Notes: a model not told the origin generated them from the letters alone. Positions 42,851 through 54,534 are shown, numbered from the stretch's first letter. The stretch: 64,000 nucleotides of DNA from Panulirus ornatus (GCF_036320965.1 NC_092261.1:16908146-16972145), one strand, 5' to 3'. Translations and numbers: made by a program.

Positions 42851-45267
42851 AAATATTTCAATAACCGAAGCCTTCCCCCCCCCCCCCCCCCCAGCTTACA
42901 CACGGTGCAGACAGGAGTAGAAGCACGGCTTTTAAGATGTAGATGATAACATTACTCTTTAAATCTAAGGCAATAATTCCATCTGGATTACTGATGATTT
43001 GTTGCCGTGATAACTTCCCCCGCTCTTTTTTTTCATACGAGAATTTAAGTGCAGGTGATGGAATCTCATACAGGATATCAAAATGCTTCCATTGCCTCTA
43101 CACTTTTCAAGTCGTTCCTACCCATGACACAACATCCATTCACATGTGGATACCCACACAATATTGACTCGCAACACTGACTCACAGGCACGTATCCGTA
43201 AACACTGACTCACAAGCACGAAGCCACACAGCACAGACTCACATGCACGTAACCTCACAACAATGACTAATAAAAAACATAACACCGATTTACAAGCATA
43301 TAATCTCATGAAAATCACTCCTAAGCACGAAGCCTCACTACTCTAACCCAAGTATATACCCTCACAACATTCACTCGCAAGCACCAAGCTCAATGATATC
43401 GCCTCAAGTACATAGCCTTAATGACAGAAGGGAACCATTTCCTCTGTTTTGTTTCTTTCAAGCATAATGACACCTTCGTGAAGTATACTCAGAAGTACCC
43501 AAATTATCAACGTCATTAAGTTCAACATACAAGAAACTTGACAGAGATAAAGACGTCCATACTTCAAGCATATAAACATTAGTACAAACCTGCAAATCTC
43601 CCAGGAATAATCGATTGGTAAGTGGAATGACATCCCGGCACGCCAGAGTCTCTCCCTCTGGACAAAATTACGGGAGAATAAAACTATGAAAGAATTACAT
43701 TACGAGAGAATAAGCAAGACAATGAGAAACTCATGTAATTATCTTCTTTCTCTTTTCTTCTTCCTCAGGGATGTCCACCTCAGAGAACAGATCGCCCCAT
43801 TACACAAAATGCCACCGCTGTCGTCTGGCTTTTGATTCCTCCCCACTTCCCTTTGCCCGGCTCAGGCGACACACACTCCCATTCCGGAATTGAAAGGCTT
43901 TGTCATGTTGGCCTGCAGTATAGCTGAGGTACGGTCGGCACGAGGCAAGGGTGCGGACCCGCTCCTGGCCCTACAGTTCGATCACGCCGCCAACACGGAC
44001 GCTCGGTATCTCTCCTACACTCGACTCCAACTTTCACTTTAACGTCGAGATCGAAAAGCGTTTCTTTAGAATAAAAAAGTCAACATCAATATGGGCTCGT
44101 ACGTGTTCCTGCTTGACACGAGGTACTTCATCTGTTTCAGTATATATTACACTAATCGCATCCGTGATAGTGTGGGTGAAGGGCACATAGAGGAGGGTAG
44201 GTGATAGCAAGTTATAGAGAAAACAGTGGGTATAAGGGCATAGGTTAGGAAGAGGTAAGCAATGAACGTATAGTACGAACAATAGATGAGAGTAGGTTGG
44301 GGCAAACAAAGATTGTACACGGTACAATCGAAAGGGGTAGGTGGAAGTAAGCATAGAGCGTACATTGGGCACAATAGCTGAAGGTAGGATGAGGTTAGCA
44401 CAGATTGTACGTAGGGTACAAGTAAAGGGATAAGGATTCCTAATTATGGACAAGAGTAAAATGGCTATTCTGGATAACGTGTCTTTGTATCTGAACCTGC
44501 AAACATTATCCATCCAAAACACGACCCAGACAAACGCTTCTTCGACGCACATCCCATACACACATAATGACATACACTAAGTACACATCCGCTGTACATA
44601 CAAACTATCCACACATCAATATCCCTTCGCCTATCTAAAGTCCACCGACTGTGGGCTGCACTGGGCAGGACGAATCTAAGTCACAACATGAATTAAAAAA
44701 TGTCTGTACTGTCCCAGGATTTTCGAACACCCCTGCCATAAATCAACACAAGCCAGCATAAAAAGAGACATTACCTTCATCCATCCAGGGGATATGGTTA
44801 ACTACACGGCTGACTTTATGACCGGGCGATACTCTATAGCTTCATGAATAAAGTTTCTGCCTCAGTTTATACGTACACTGAGGCCCGAGTGAGGTATTAG
44901 GGTTACGCCTCATCGGTTGGATAAACGTATTCAGCACAAGTAGATGATAAAGCTCAAGTATCTGGTTAAAAAAAAAAAGGTCCATAAACAATTACAATTT
45001 ATTTCATTGTTATTTCTGATATGTTCAGCAATTTATGCTCACCTTGAGCCAAGCATTTCCCATACCACTCCCTTCATGTCTTAAGCGTGAAATTATTACT
45101 GAAAATGAGTAATGATTTTACTATCCTGTCTCCATGAAACACAAGGGCAAGATGACTTCCACGTGCATGTAAAACTTGTGTTTGGAAGGAGGAACAGCAC
45201 CCTCAAAGGCAGCAAGGTAACGATGGAGAAAGGTTGTAACTAAATGGGAAGTACTTCAAAGTAATTG

Positions 45268-45268
<1 letters not shown>
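42851..45268. other. Duplicated low-complexity and unrecognised sequence
   Basis: This is a near-identical counterpart of 50985-53411. It contains a degenerate 32-34-base repeat at 43137-43425 (units like AACACTGACTCACAAGCACG followed by AAGCCTCAC). It also has 60-100-base repeats at 44160-44430 related to 32100-32465. A polypyrimidine-AG boundary at 43745-43769 is followed by a 42-codon frame starting MSTSENRSPHYTKCHRC (43771). That looks exon-like but has no recognised family. Confidence 0.5.

Positions 45269-45328
<60 letters not shown>
45269..45328. repeat. (TA)n microsatellite
   Basis: About 29 TA units immediately left of RTE tail F. Confidence 0.97.
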
Positions 45329-45333
<5 letters not shown>

Positions 45334-45770
45334 TGCTGTCAATAGACTGAACCAGGGTATGCGAAGCGACTGGAAAGTTTTGTGGGGCCTGGACGTGAAA
45401 AGGGAGCTGTAGTTTCGGTGCATTATACATGACAGCTAGAGACTGAGTGTGAACAAATGTGGCCTTTGTTGTCTTTTCCTAGCACTACCGCGCGCGCGTA
45501 CAGGGGGAGGGGGTTGTCATTTCATGTGTGGCGGGGTGGCGACGGGAATGAATAAAGGCAGCAAGTACGAATCATGTACATGTGTATATATGTATGTGTC
45601 TGTGTATGTATATATATGTATACGTTGAAATGTATAGGTATGCATATGTGCGTGCGTGGACGTGTACGTATATACATGCGTATGTGGGTGGGTTGGGCCA
45701 TTCTTTCGTCTGTTTCCTTGCGCTACCTCGCTAACGCGGGAGACAGCGACAAAGTACAATAACTATAAAT
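45329..45770 (+). mobile_element. RTE 3' UTR fragment, copy F
   Basis: Only the long-tail 3' UTR is present: GATGTGCTGTCAATAGACTG, ATGACAGCTAGAGACTGAG, GAATGAATAAAGGCAG (possible AATAAA poly(A) signal), then GGTTGGGCCATTCTTTCG and GCTACCTCGCTAACGCGGGA. All coding sequence is missing. The frames through it are noncoding. Confidence 0.88.
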
Positions 45771-46351
45771 ATAAATAAATGAACATTATGCCTATCGATG
45801 ATCATTAACTGACTGTTTCTTTAAGTATTTATCATTAAGACTTTAACAGACACTAACACACGATATGTCACTTAAAAATGATAAAATCACTTTCCTCTTA
45901 CAGTGAGTAACTAAAAGCGAAGCTTCCTAAGCCATGTAGGAAGCCAAGAGTTTTCCTCATGACAAAACATGACAAAACTACCAGTCTTCCTGATGGTCAG
46001 GGTAAGGAAGACAATAAGACTTCGGCAATTCTTTGACCCTCGTTCGTATGAATGTCCAACCGAGACGACAAAACCTCCCTGGAGACGAGGCTTCTCCACA
46101 GTGGTCGCCATTCCCTTTCTTTCTCACTACTGCATGTCCGCCCCAGACGACCAACACTCGCATACAAGAGTCAAAAGCCTCCGTCATGTTAGCCCGCAGT
46201 ATAGCCAGGGTCATGACTAGGAAGAGGCAAGGATGCTGGCAGCAGTGTGGGGCCAACTCGATCCTGACTTTAAGAAAGAGACGTTCCATTGGCTTCTCAC
46301 AGACGCAGCATGACCATGGTCTTCGAATCTACACTTAGTGTAACAAAATGT
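45771..46351. other. Unrecognised duplicated stretch
   Basis: This stretch is counterpart to 53905-54498. A segment near 46160-46270 resembles 43900-44000 (CATGTTAGCCCGCAGTATAG against CATGTTGGCCTGCAGTATAG), so an older repeat is nested in U1. Frames on both strands at 45969-46338 overlap and lack a known domain. Confidence 0.45.
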
Positions 46352-46352
46352 A

Positions 46353-46384
<32 letters not shown>
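46352..46384 (+). repeat. (CA)n at the U1/U2 boundary
   Basis: About 16 CA units sit exactly at the junction of the two duplicated units. Confidence 0.97.
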
Positions 46385-46385
<1 letters not shown>

Positions 46386-46744
46386 CCGCTCACACTCACC
46401 CTAGACGCATATCCTTTCAGACACCACCCACACACATACACACACAAACAGGAACACAAAACCGGCATAAATACACACATACACTCATACACAGACTGTT
46501 CAACCAAGTCTCGCCAGATCTGTACTCCATGTGGCCAGAACGAGTCAGGGCTACCGACCAAATGCATATCAATGTCTACAGAGTTCCATGATTTTAAAAC
46601 AACCTTCCCTAATCAGTATAAGCTAGCATGGGGAAAAAAAGGAGCATTACTTTACAGCTATCGAGGAAATATTCTTACCTACGTACAGGACTTTATGATT
46701 GTATAATAGTCTTTTCCTTCATAAACAGACTGTGATGTATCGGA

Positions 46745-46910
46745 AAGCGTTCCATACTATGAGGCATTCACGGGTCGCCTAGGGTAAAGCGCATACGTTC
46801 GAATCCTGGTCTCGGCAGTCCGTCTACAGTCAACCCAGCTGTTCATCCACCCCTATGAGTTGGACCATAAAATGGATGCCTGGTTCAGCCTAGGATACAT
46901 ATATATTTAT
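46745..46910 (+). mobile_element. tRNA-derived SINE, family 2 (U2 copy)
   Basis: This is the duplicate of the SINE at 40795. It has the same box B-like GTTCGAATCC and CAGCTGTTCATCCACCCC. The tail here is (TTCA/TTTA)n instead of (TATC)n, so the tail repeat has changed since the duplication. Confidence 0.75.
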
Positions 46911-46924
46911 TCATTTATTCATTT

Positions 46925-48289
46925 ATTATACTTTGTCGCTGTCTCCCGCGTTAGCGAGGTAGCGCAAGGAAACGGACGAAAGAATGGCCCAACCCACCCA
47001 CATACATGTATATACATAATGTCCACACACGCACATATACATAATTATACCTCTCAACGTATACATATATATATATATATACACACACAGACATATACAT
47101 ACATACATATGTACATAATTCATACTGTCTGCCCTTATTCATTCCCGTGCCACCCCGCCGCACATGAAATGACAACCCCCTCCCCCCGCATGCGCGCGAG
47201 GTAGCGCTAGGAAAAGACAACAAAGGCCACATTCACTCACACTCAGTCTCTAACTGTCATGTGTAATGTACCGAAATCACAGCTCCCTTTCCACATCCAG
47301 GCCCCACACATCTTTCCATGGCTTACCCCAGATGCTTCACATGCCCTGGTTCAATCCAATGATAGCACGTCGACCCCGGTATACCACATCGTTCCAATTC
47401 ATTCTATTCCTTGCGCGCCTTTCACCCTCCTGTATGTTCAGGCCCCGATCGCTCAAAATCTTTTTCATTCCATCCTTCCACCTCCAATTTGATCCCCCAC
47501 TTCTCCTCATTCCCTCCACCTCTGACACATATATCCTCTTTGTCAATCTTTCCTCACTCATTCTCTCCATGTGACCAAACCATTTCAATACACCCTCTTC
47601 TGCTCTCTCAATCACACTCTTTTTATTACCACACATCTCTCTCACCTTTTAATTACTTACTCGATCAAAACACCTCATACCACATACTGTCCTTAACATC
47701 TCATTTCCAACACATGCACCCTCCTCCGCACAACCCTTTCTATAGCCCATGCCTCAACCATATAACATTGTTGGATCCACTATTCCTTTTAAACATACCC
47801 ATTTCTGCTCTCCAAGATAACGTTCTCGCCTTCCTCACATTCTTCAAAGCTCCCAGAACCTTCGCCCCCTTCCCCACCCTGTGACTCACTTCCGCTTCCA
47901 TGGTTCCATCTGCTGCCAAATCCACTCCCAGATACCTAAAATACTTCACTTCCTCCATTTTTTCTCCATTTAAACTCACCTCCCAATACATGCCTATCAA
48001 CCCTACTGAACTTATTCACATTTACTCTAAGCTTTCTTCTTTCACACGCTTTACCAAACTCAGCCACCAGCTTCTACGGTTTCTCACCCGAATCAGCCAC
48101 CAGCGCTGTATCATCAGCGAACAACAACTGACTCATTTCCCAAGCCCTCTCATCTACAACAGACTGTATACTTGCCCCTCTCTCCAAAACTCTTGCATTC
48201 ACCTCCCTAACAACCCCATCCATAAACAAATTAAACAACCATGGAGACATCGCGCATCCTTGCCGCAAACCTACATTCACTAGGAACAA

Positions 48290-48293
<4 letters not shown>
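46925..48293 (-). pseudogene. RTE-like reverse transcriptase, copy G (U2 counterpart of E)
   Basis: This copy shares its 5' truncation and internal deletion with copy E, so it arose by the segmental duplication and not by a separate insertion. It has [14 protein letters not shown] intact, KYFRYLGVDLAADGT and FGHMERMSEERLTKRIYVSE. Frame breaks lie near 47650, 47750 and 48000. Confidence 0.9.
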
Positions 48294-48322
<29 letters not shown>

Positions 48323-48344
48323 TGTATGTATATGTATGTGTATG

Positions 48345-48421
<77 letters not shown>
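48294..48421. repeat. (GTAT)n passing into (TA)n
   Basis: About ten GTAT units are followed by about 36 TA units. The U1 counterpart at 42346 has TA only. Confidence 0.95.
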
Positions 48422-48423
<2 letters not shown>

Positions 48424-48716
48424 CTATGAGTCCACGGGGAAAATGAAACACGATAAGTTCCCACGTGCACTTTCGTGTAATAATCACATCATCAGGGTAG
48501 ACACAAGAGACAAATAACGGTCAGTTCATATACAACGAAGAGATGTAGCTAGGATTCCATTGGTAAACATGTGATTGTCCAAGACTTGGACAATCACATG
48601 TTAACCTATGGCGTCCCAGCCACGTCTCCTCATTGCTCATCAACCGACTGCTACCTCTCTCCTGTGTCTCCCCGGATGATGCGACTACCACACGAAAGTG
48701 CATCCGGGAACCCACC
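48422..48716. mobile_element. Palindromic pair of PLE ends (U2 copy)
   Basis: This is the duplicate of 42421-42722, with the same GTCCAAGACTTGGAC centre near 48577-48591 and the same damaged hammerhead-like cores. Confidence 0.8.
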
Positions 48717-48930
48717 GGGAATCCCAGTCGGTTGATGTACAGCGGGGAGACGTGGCTGGGACGCCATAGGCAAACATGTTTACCAGTGGCGTCCTGGCTA
48801 CGTCTCTTCGTTGTGTATCAACTAACTGTTGTTTCTCTCTTGTGTCTCCCCTGGTGATGTGATTGTTACACGGGGGTGTACATGGGAACTTATTGTGTTT
48901 CATTTTCCCCGTGGACTCATAGGAATATAC
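48717..48930. mobile_element. Second PLE inverted pair, U2 only
   Basis: The left part (48728-48775) is minus-orientation PLE flank and the right part (48776-48925) is plus-orientation flank. They meet at AAACATGTTT. The right part carries a decayed ribozyme-like core, CTGGTGA with GGGG in place of GAAA, and the terminal CCCCGTGGACTCATAGGAA. Confidence 0.78.
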
Positions 48931-48959
48931 ATGATCTAGGGCAAAATTGTGATCTTTTC

Positions 48960-48963
<4 letters not shown>

Positions 48964-49033
<70 letters not shown>
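48964..49033. repeat. (TA)n 5' of SE5
   Basis: About 35 TA units. Confidence 0.97.
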
Positions 49034-49036
<3 letters not shown>

Positions 49037-49295
49037 CCCTGGGGATAGGGGAGAGAGAATACTTCCCACGTATTCCCTGCGTGTCGTAGAAGGCGACTAA
49101 AAGGGGAGGGAGCGGGGGAGGGGGGGGGGGGGGTGGAAATCCTCCCCTTTCATTATTTTTTTTTAATTTTCCAAAAGAGGGAACAGAGAAGGGGGCCAGG
49201 TGAGGATATTCCCTCAAAGGCCCAGTTCTCTGTTCTTAACGCTACCTCGCTAACGCGGGAAATGGCGAATAGTTTGAAAGAAAGAATATATATAT
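49034..49295 (+). mobile_element. Short LINE-tailed element SE5
   Basis: The plus-orientation order is ATCCCTGGGGATAGGGGAGA, CACGTATTCCCTGCGTGTCG, AGAAGGCGACTAAAAGGGG, a G-run, GGAAATCCTCCCC, a T-run, GGGGGCCAGGTGAGGATAT and AACGCTACCTCGCTAACGCG, then a short (TA)4. The final block is homologous to the RTE 3' tail, and the 3' (TA) abuts RTE copy H. Confidence 0.88.
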
Positions 49296-49796
49296 ATGTG
49301 TGGTGTGAGGTGGTTTGATCGAGTAAGTAACGTAAGGGTAAGAGAGATGTGTGGAAATAAAAAGAGCGTGGTTGAGAGAGCAGAAGAGGGTGTTTTGAAA
49401 TGGTTCGGGCACATGGAGAGAATGAGTGAGGAAAGATTGACCAAGAGGATATATGTGTCGGAGGTGGAGGGAACGAGGAGAAGAGGGAGACCAAATTGGA
49501 GGTGGAAAGATGGAGTGAAAAAGATTTTGTGTGATCGGGGCCTGAACATGCAGGAGGGTGAAAGGAGGGCAAGGAATAGAGTGAATTGGAGCGATGTGGT
49601 ATACCGGGGTTGACGTGCTGTCAGTGGATTGAATCAAGGCATGTGAAGCGTCTGGGGTAAACCATGGAAAGCTGTGTAGGTATGTATATTTGCGTGTGTG
49701 GACGTATGTATATACATGTGTATTGGGGTGGGTTGGGCCATTTCTTTCGTCTGTTTCCTTGCGCTACCTCGCAAACGCGGGAGACAGCGACAAAAA

Positions 49797-49804
<8 letters not shown>
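49296..49804 (+). pseudogene. RTE C-terminal fragment, copy H
   Basis: The frame at 49296-49613 encodes CGVRWFDRVSNVRVREMCGN through WFGHMERMSEERLTKR and RGRPNWRWKDGVKKILC to a stop. The short-tail 3' UTR and an A-run end at 49804. The catalytic region is missing. It is nearly identical to copies B, C and I. Confidence 0.9.

Positions 49805-49860
<56 letters not shown>
49805..49860. repeat. (TA)n linking RTE copies H and I
   Basis: About 28 TA units follow the poly(A) of copy H and run straight into coding sequence of copy I. Confidence 0.97.
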
Positions 49861-49862
<2 letters not shown>

Positions 49863-50607
49863 GGGAGTGGATCTGTCAGCGGATGGAACCATGGAAGCGG
49901 AAGTGGATCATAGGGTGGGGGAGGGGGCGAAAATTTTGGGAGCCTTGAAGAATGTGTGGAAGTCGAGAACATTATCCCGGAAAGCAAAAATGGGTATGTT
50001 TGAAGGAATAGTGGTTCCAACAATGTTGTATGGTTGCGAGGCGTGGGCTATGGATAGAGTTGTGCGCAGGAGGATGGATGTGCTGGAAATGAGATGTTTG
50101 AGGACAATGTGTGGTGTGAGGTGGTTTGATCGAGTAAGTAACGTAAGGGTAAGAGAGATGTGTGGAAATAAAAAGATCGTGGTTGAGAGAGCAGAAGAGG
50201 GTGTTTTGAAATGGTTTGGGCACATGGAGAGAATGAGTGAGGAAAGATTGACCAAGAGGATATATGTGTCGGAGGTGGAGGGAACGAGGAGAAGAGGGAG
50301 ACCAAATTGGAGGTGGAAAGATGGAGTGAAAAGGATTTTGTGTGATCGGGGCCTGAACATGCAGGAGGGTGAAAGGAGGGCAAGAAATAGAGTGAATTGG
50401 AGCGATGTGGTATACAGGGGTTGACGTGCTGTCAGTGGATTGAATCAAGGCATGTGAAGCGTCCGGGGTAAACCATGGAAAGCTGTGTAGGTATGTATAT
50501 TTGCGTGTGTGGACGTGTGTATGTACATGTGTATGGGGGGGGGGTTGGGCCATTTCTTTCGTCTGTTTCCTTGCGCTACCTCGCAGACGCGGGAGACAGC
50601 GACAAGG

Positions 50608-50640
<33 letters not shown>
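49861..50640 (+). pseudogene. RTE C-terminal fragment, copy I
   Basis: The coding part at 49861-50424 starts mid-protein at LGVDLSADGTMEAEVDH and continues through MLYGCEAWAMDRVVRRR and WFGHMERMSEERLTKR to the stop. A short-tail 3' UTR and about 31 A residues follow, then (TA)n at 50641-50667. The longer frame beginning at 49690 is fused through the (TA)n and the tail of copy H, and is not a real protein. Confidence 0.9.
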
Positions 50641-50667
<27 letters not shown>

Positions 50668-53410
50668 CGTTAAAATTGGACTACGACTGCACGAGATTTA
50701 TGAAACATGAGTAAAATGTAACCTTTGGGGAAACTGTATCAATGCTTGTCGGCAAAAAGCGTTTACAGTGTCGTCGAGGAACTTCTCACTCAAAGGGAAT
50801 CCATCATATCCCTGCTACTGCAAGCAGCGCAACCTTGAAGCTGCAGGAACCCTCTATGGAAAAGGTCCTTCAGGTTCTTCCATAATGATCATAATATACA
50901 GACAGACAGACAGATAAAAAGACAGATATAAATATATGTCTATATATTCATAGATACACACACAATCAAAGGTCTCTCAATGCCTGTAAAATATTTCAAT
51001 AACCAAAGCCTTTTTTTCCTCCCCCCAGCTTACACACGATGCAGACAGGAGTAGAAGCACGGCTTTTAAGATGTAGATGATAACATTACTCTTTAAATCT
51101 AAGGCACTAATTCCATCTGGATAACTGATGATTTGTTGCCGTGATAACTTCCCCCGCTCTTTTTTTTTTCATACGAGAATTTAAGTGCAGGTGATGGAAT
51201 CTCATACAGGATATCAAAATGCTTCCATTGCCTCTACACTTTTCAAGTCGTTCCTACCCGTGACACAGCATCCATTCACATGTGGATACCCACACAATAT
51301 TGACTCGCAACACTGACTCACAGGCACGTATCCGTAAACACTGACTCACAAGCACGAAGCCACACAGCACAGACTCACATGCAGGTAACCTCACAACAAT
51401 GACTAATAAAAAACATAACACCGATTTACAAGCATATAATCTCATGAAAATCACTCCTAAGCACGAAGCCTCACTACTCTAACCCAAGTATATACCCTCA
51501 CAACATTCACTCGCAAGCACCAAGCTCAATAACATCGTCTCAAGTACATAGCCTTAATGACAGAAGGGAACCATTTCCTCTGTTTTGTTTCTTTCATGCA
51601 TAATGACACCTTCGTGAAGTATACTCAGAAGTACCCAAATTATCAACGTCATTAAGTCCAACATACAAGAAACTTGACAGAGATAAAGACGTCCATACTT
51701 CAAGCATATAAACATTAGTACAAACCTGCAAATCTCCCAGTAACAATCGATTGGTAAGTGGAATGACATCCAGGCACGCCAGAGTCTCTCCCTCTGGACA
51801 AAATTACGGGAGAATAAAACTATGAAAGAATTACATTACGAGAGAATAAGCAAGACAATGAGAAACTCATGTAATTATCTTCTTTCTCTTTTCTTTTTCC
51901 TCAGGGATGTCCACCTCAGAGAACAGATCGCCCCATTACACAAAATGCCACCGCTGTCGTCTGGCTTTTGATTCCTCCCCACTTCCCTTTGCCCGGCTCA
52001 GGCGACACACACTCCCATTCCGGAATTGAAAGGCTTTGTCATGTTGGCCTGCAGTATAGCTGAGGTACGGTCGGCACGAGGCAAGGGCGCGGACCCGCTC
52101 CTGGCCCTACAGTTCGATCACGCCGCCAACACGGACGCTCGGTATCTCTCCTACACTCGACTCCAAGTTTCACTTTAACGTCGAGATCGAAAAGCGTTTC
52201 TTTAGAATAAAAAAGTCAACATCAATATGGGCTCGTACGTGTTCCTGCTTGACACGAGGTACTTCATCTGTTTCAGTATATATTACACTAATCGCATCCG
52301 TGATAGTGTGGGTGAAGGGCACATAGAGGAGGGTAGGTGTGGCAAGTTATAGAGAATACAGTGGGTATAATAGCATAGAATAGGAAGAGGTAAGCAATGA
52401 GCGTATAGGACGAACAATAGATGAGGGTAGGTTGGGACAAACAAAGATTGTACACGGTACAATAGCAAGGGGTAGGTGGAGGTAAGCATAGAGTGTACAT
52501 TGGGCACAATAGCTGAAGGTAGGATAAGGATAGCACAGATTGTACGGAGGGTACAAGTACATCGACATAGGAATAAGGATTCCTAATTATGGACGAGAGT
52601 AAAATGGCTATTCTGGATAACGTGTCTTTGTATCTGAACCTGCAAACATTATCCATCCAAAACACGACCCAGACAAACGCTTCATTGACGCACATCCCAT
52701 ACACACATAATGACATACACTAAGTACACATCCGCTGTACATACAAACTATCCACACATCAATATCCCTTCGCCTATCTAAAGTCCACCGACTGTGGGCT
52801 GCACTGGGCAGGACGAATCTAAGTCACAACATGAATTAAAAAATGTCTGTACTGTCCCAGGATTTTCGAACACCCCTGCCATAAATCAACACAAGCCAGC
52901 ATAAAAAGAGACATTACCTTCATCCATCCAGGGGATATGGTTAACTACACGGCTGACTTTATGACCGGGCGATACTCTATAGCTTCATGAATAAAGTTTC
53001 TGCCTCAGTTTATACGTACACTGAGGCCCGAGTGAGGTATTAGGGTTACGCCTCATCGCTGGGATAAACGTATTCAGCACAAGTAGATGATAAAGCTCAA
53101 GTATCTGGTTAAAAAAAAAAGGGTCCATAAACAATTACAATTTATTTCATTGTTATTTCTGATATGTTCAGCAATTTATGCTCACCTTGAGCCAAGCATT
53201 TCCCATACCACTCCCTTCATGTCTTAAGCGTGAAATTATTACTGAAAATGAGTAATGATTTTACTATCCTGTCTCCATGAAACACAAGGGCAAGATGAGT
53301 TCCACGTGCATGTAAAACTTGTGTTTGGAAGGAGGAACAGCACCCTCAAAGGCAGCAAGGTAACGATGGAGAAAGGTTGTAACTAAATGGGAAGTACTTC
53401 AAAGTAATTG

Positions 53411-53411
<1 letters not shown>
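50668..53411. other. U2 counterpart of 42711-45268
   Basis: After a short unmatched stretch, 50752 onward repeats U1 closely. The 32-34-base repeat lies at 51276-51560 and the 60-100-base repeat at 52300-52565. The exon-like frame starting MSTSENRSPHYTKCHRC recurs near 51906. Nothing is recognisable as a gene. Confidence 0.5.

Positions 53412-53474
<63 letters not shown>
53412..53474. repeat. (TA)n microsatellite
   Basis: U2 counterpart of 45269-45328. Confidence 0.97.
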
Positions 53475-53478
<4 letters not shown>

Positions 53479-53905
53479 TGCTGTCAATAGACTGAACCAG
53501 GGTATGCGAAGCGACTGGAAAGTTTTGTGGGGCCTGGACGTGAAAAGGGAGCTGTAGTTTCGGTGCATTATACATGACAGCTAGAGACTGAGTGTGAACA
53601 AATGTGGCCTTTGTTGTCTTTTCCTAGCACTACCGCGCGCGCGTACAGGGGGAGGGGGTTGTCATTTCATGTGTGGCGGGGTGGCGACGGGAATGAATAA
53701 AGGCAGCAAGTACGAATCATGTACATGTGTATATATGTATGTGTCTGTGTATGTATATATATGTATACGTTGAAATGTATAGGTATGCATATGTGCGTGC
53801 GTGGACGTGTACGTATATACATGCGTATGTGGGTGGGTTGGGCCATTCTTTCGTCTGTTTCCTTGCGCTACCTCGCTAACGCGGGAGACAGCGACAAAGT
53901 ATAAT
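53475..53905 (+). mobile_element. RTE 3' UTR fragment, copy J
   Basis: U2 duplicate of copy F, almost identical over its length. Confidence 0.88.
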
Positions 53906-54497
53906 AACTATAAACATAAATAAATGAACATTATGCCTATCGATGATCATTAACTGACTGTTTCTTTAAGTATTTATCATTAAGACTTTAACAGACACTA
54001 ACACACGATATGTCACTTAAAAATGATAAAATCACTTTCCTCTTACAGTGAGTAACTAAAAGCGAAGCTTCCTAAGCCATGTAGGAAGCCAAGAGTTTTC
54101 CTCATGACAAAACATGACAAAACTACCAGTCTTCCTGATGGTCAGGGTAAGGAAGACAATAAGACTTCGGCAATTCTTTGACCCTCGTTCGTATGAATGT
54201 CCATCCGAGACGACAAAACCTCCCTGGAGACGAGGCTTCTCCACCGTGGTCGCCATTCCCGTTCTTTCTCACTACTGCATGTCCGCCCCAGACGACCAAC
54301 ACTCGCATACAAGAGTCAAAAGCCTCCGTCATGTTAGCCCGCAGTATAGCCAGGGTCATGACTAGGAAGAGGCAAGGATGCTGGCAGCAGTGTGGGGCCA
54401 ACTTGATCCTGACTTTAAGAAAGAGACGTTCCACTGGCTTCTCACAGACGCAGCATGACCATGGTCTTCGAATCTATACTTAGTGCAACAAAATGTA

Positions 54498-54498
<1 letters not shown>

Positions 54499-54532
<34 letters not shown>
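54499..54532 (+). repeat. (CA)n at the right end of U2
   Basis: About 17 CA units. Homology between U1 and U2 stops here. Confidence 0.97.

Positions 54533-54534
<2 letters not shown>

Larger units (their letters stand above)
40405..46351 (+). repeat. Young tandem duplication, unit U1
   Basis: This roughly 5.95-kb unit repeats at 46352-54498. The first part (40405-42720) matches 46352-48716 and the second (42711-46340) matches 50752-54490, mostly with sparse substitutions. Matching landmarks are the SINE near 40800 and 46750, antisense RTE copies E and G, PLE palindromes at 42421 and 48421, and sense RTE tails F and J. A (CA)n tract lies at the start (40407-40427), at the U1/U2 boundary (46352-46384) and at the end (54499-54532). 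Confidence 0.93.
46352..54498 (+). repeat. Young tandem duplication, unit U2 with 2-kb insert
   Basis: This is the second copy of U1. It is interrupted at about 48717-50751 by sequence absent from U1: a further PLE inverted pair, short element SE5 and RTE copies H and I. A smaller U2-only stretch of about 100 bases lies at 50881-50978 and includes (ACAG)n. It begins and ends at (CA)n tracts. Confidence 0.93.

Noticed and set aside
43137..43425. Short repeats resembling a CRISPR array
   Set aside because: The 32-34-base units are degenerate throughout, with no repeat/spacer alternation.
46033..46338. Pair of about 100-codon frames on opposite strands, also in U2
   Set aside because: Conservation between U1 and U2 reflects recent duplication, not selection. 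There is no domain, and both strands are equally open.
49690..50424. Single 244-codon frame
   Set aside because: It fuses the 3' UTR of RTE copy H, (TA)n and the coding end of copy I, an accidental read-through.
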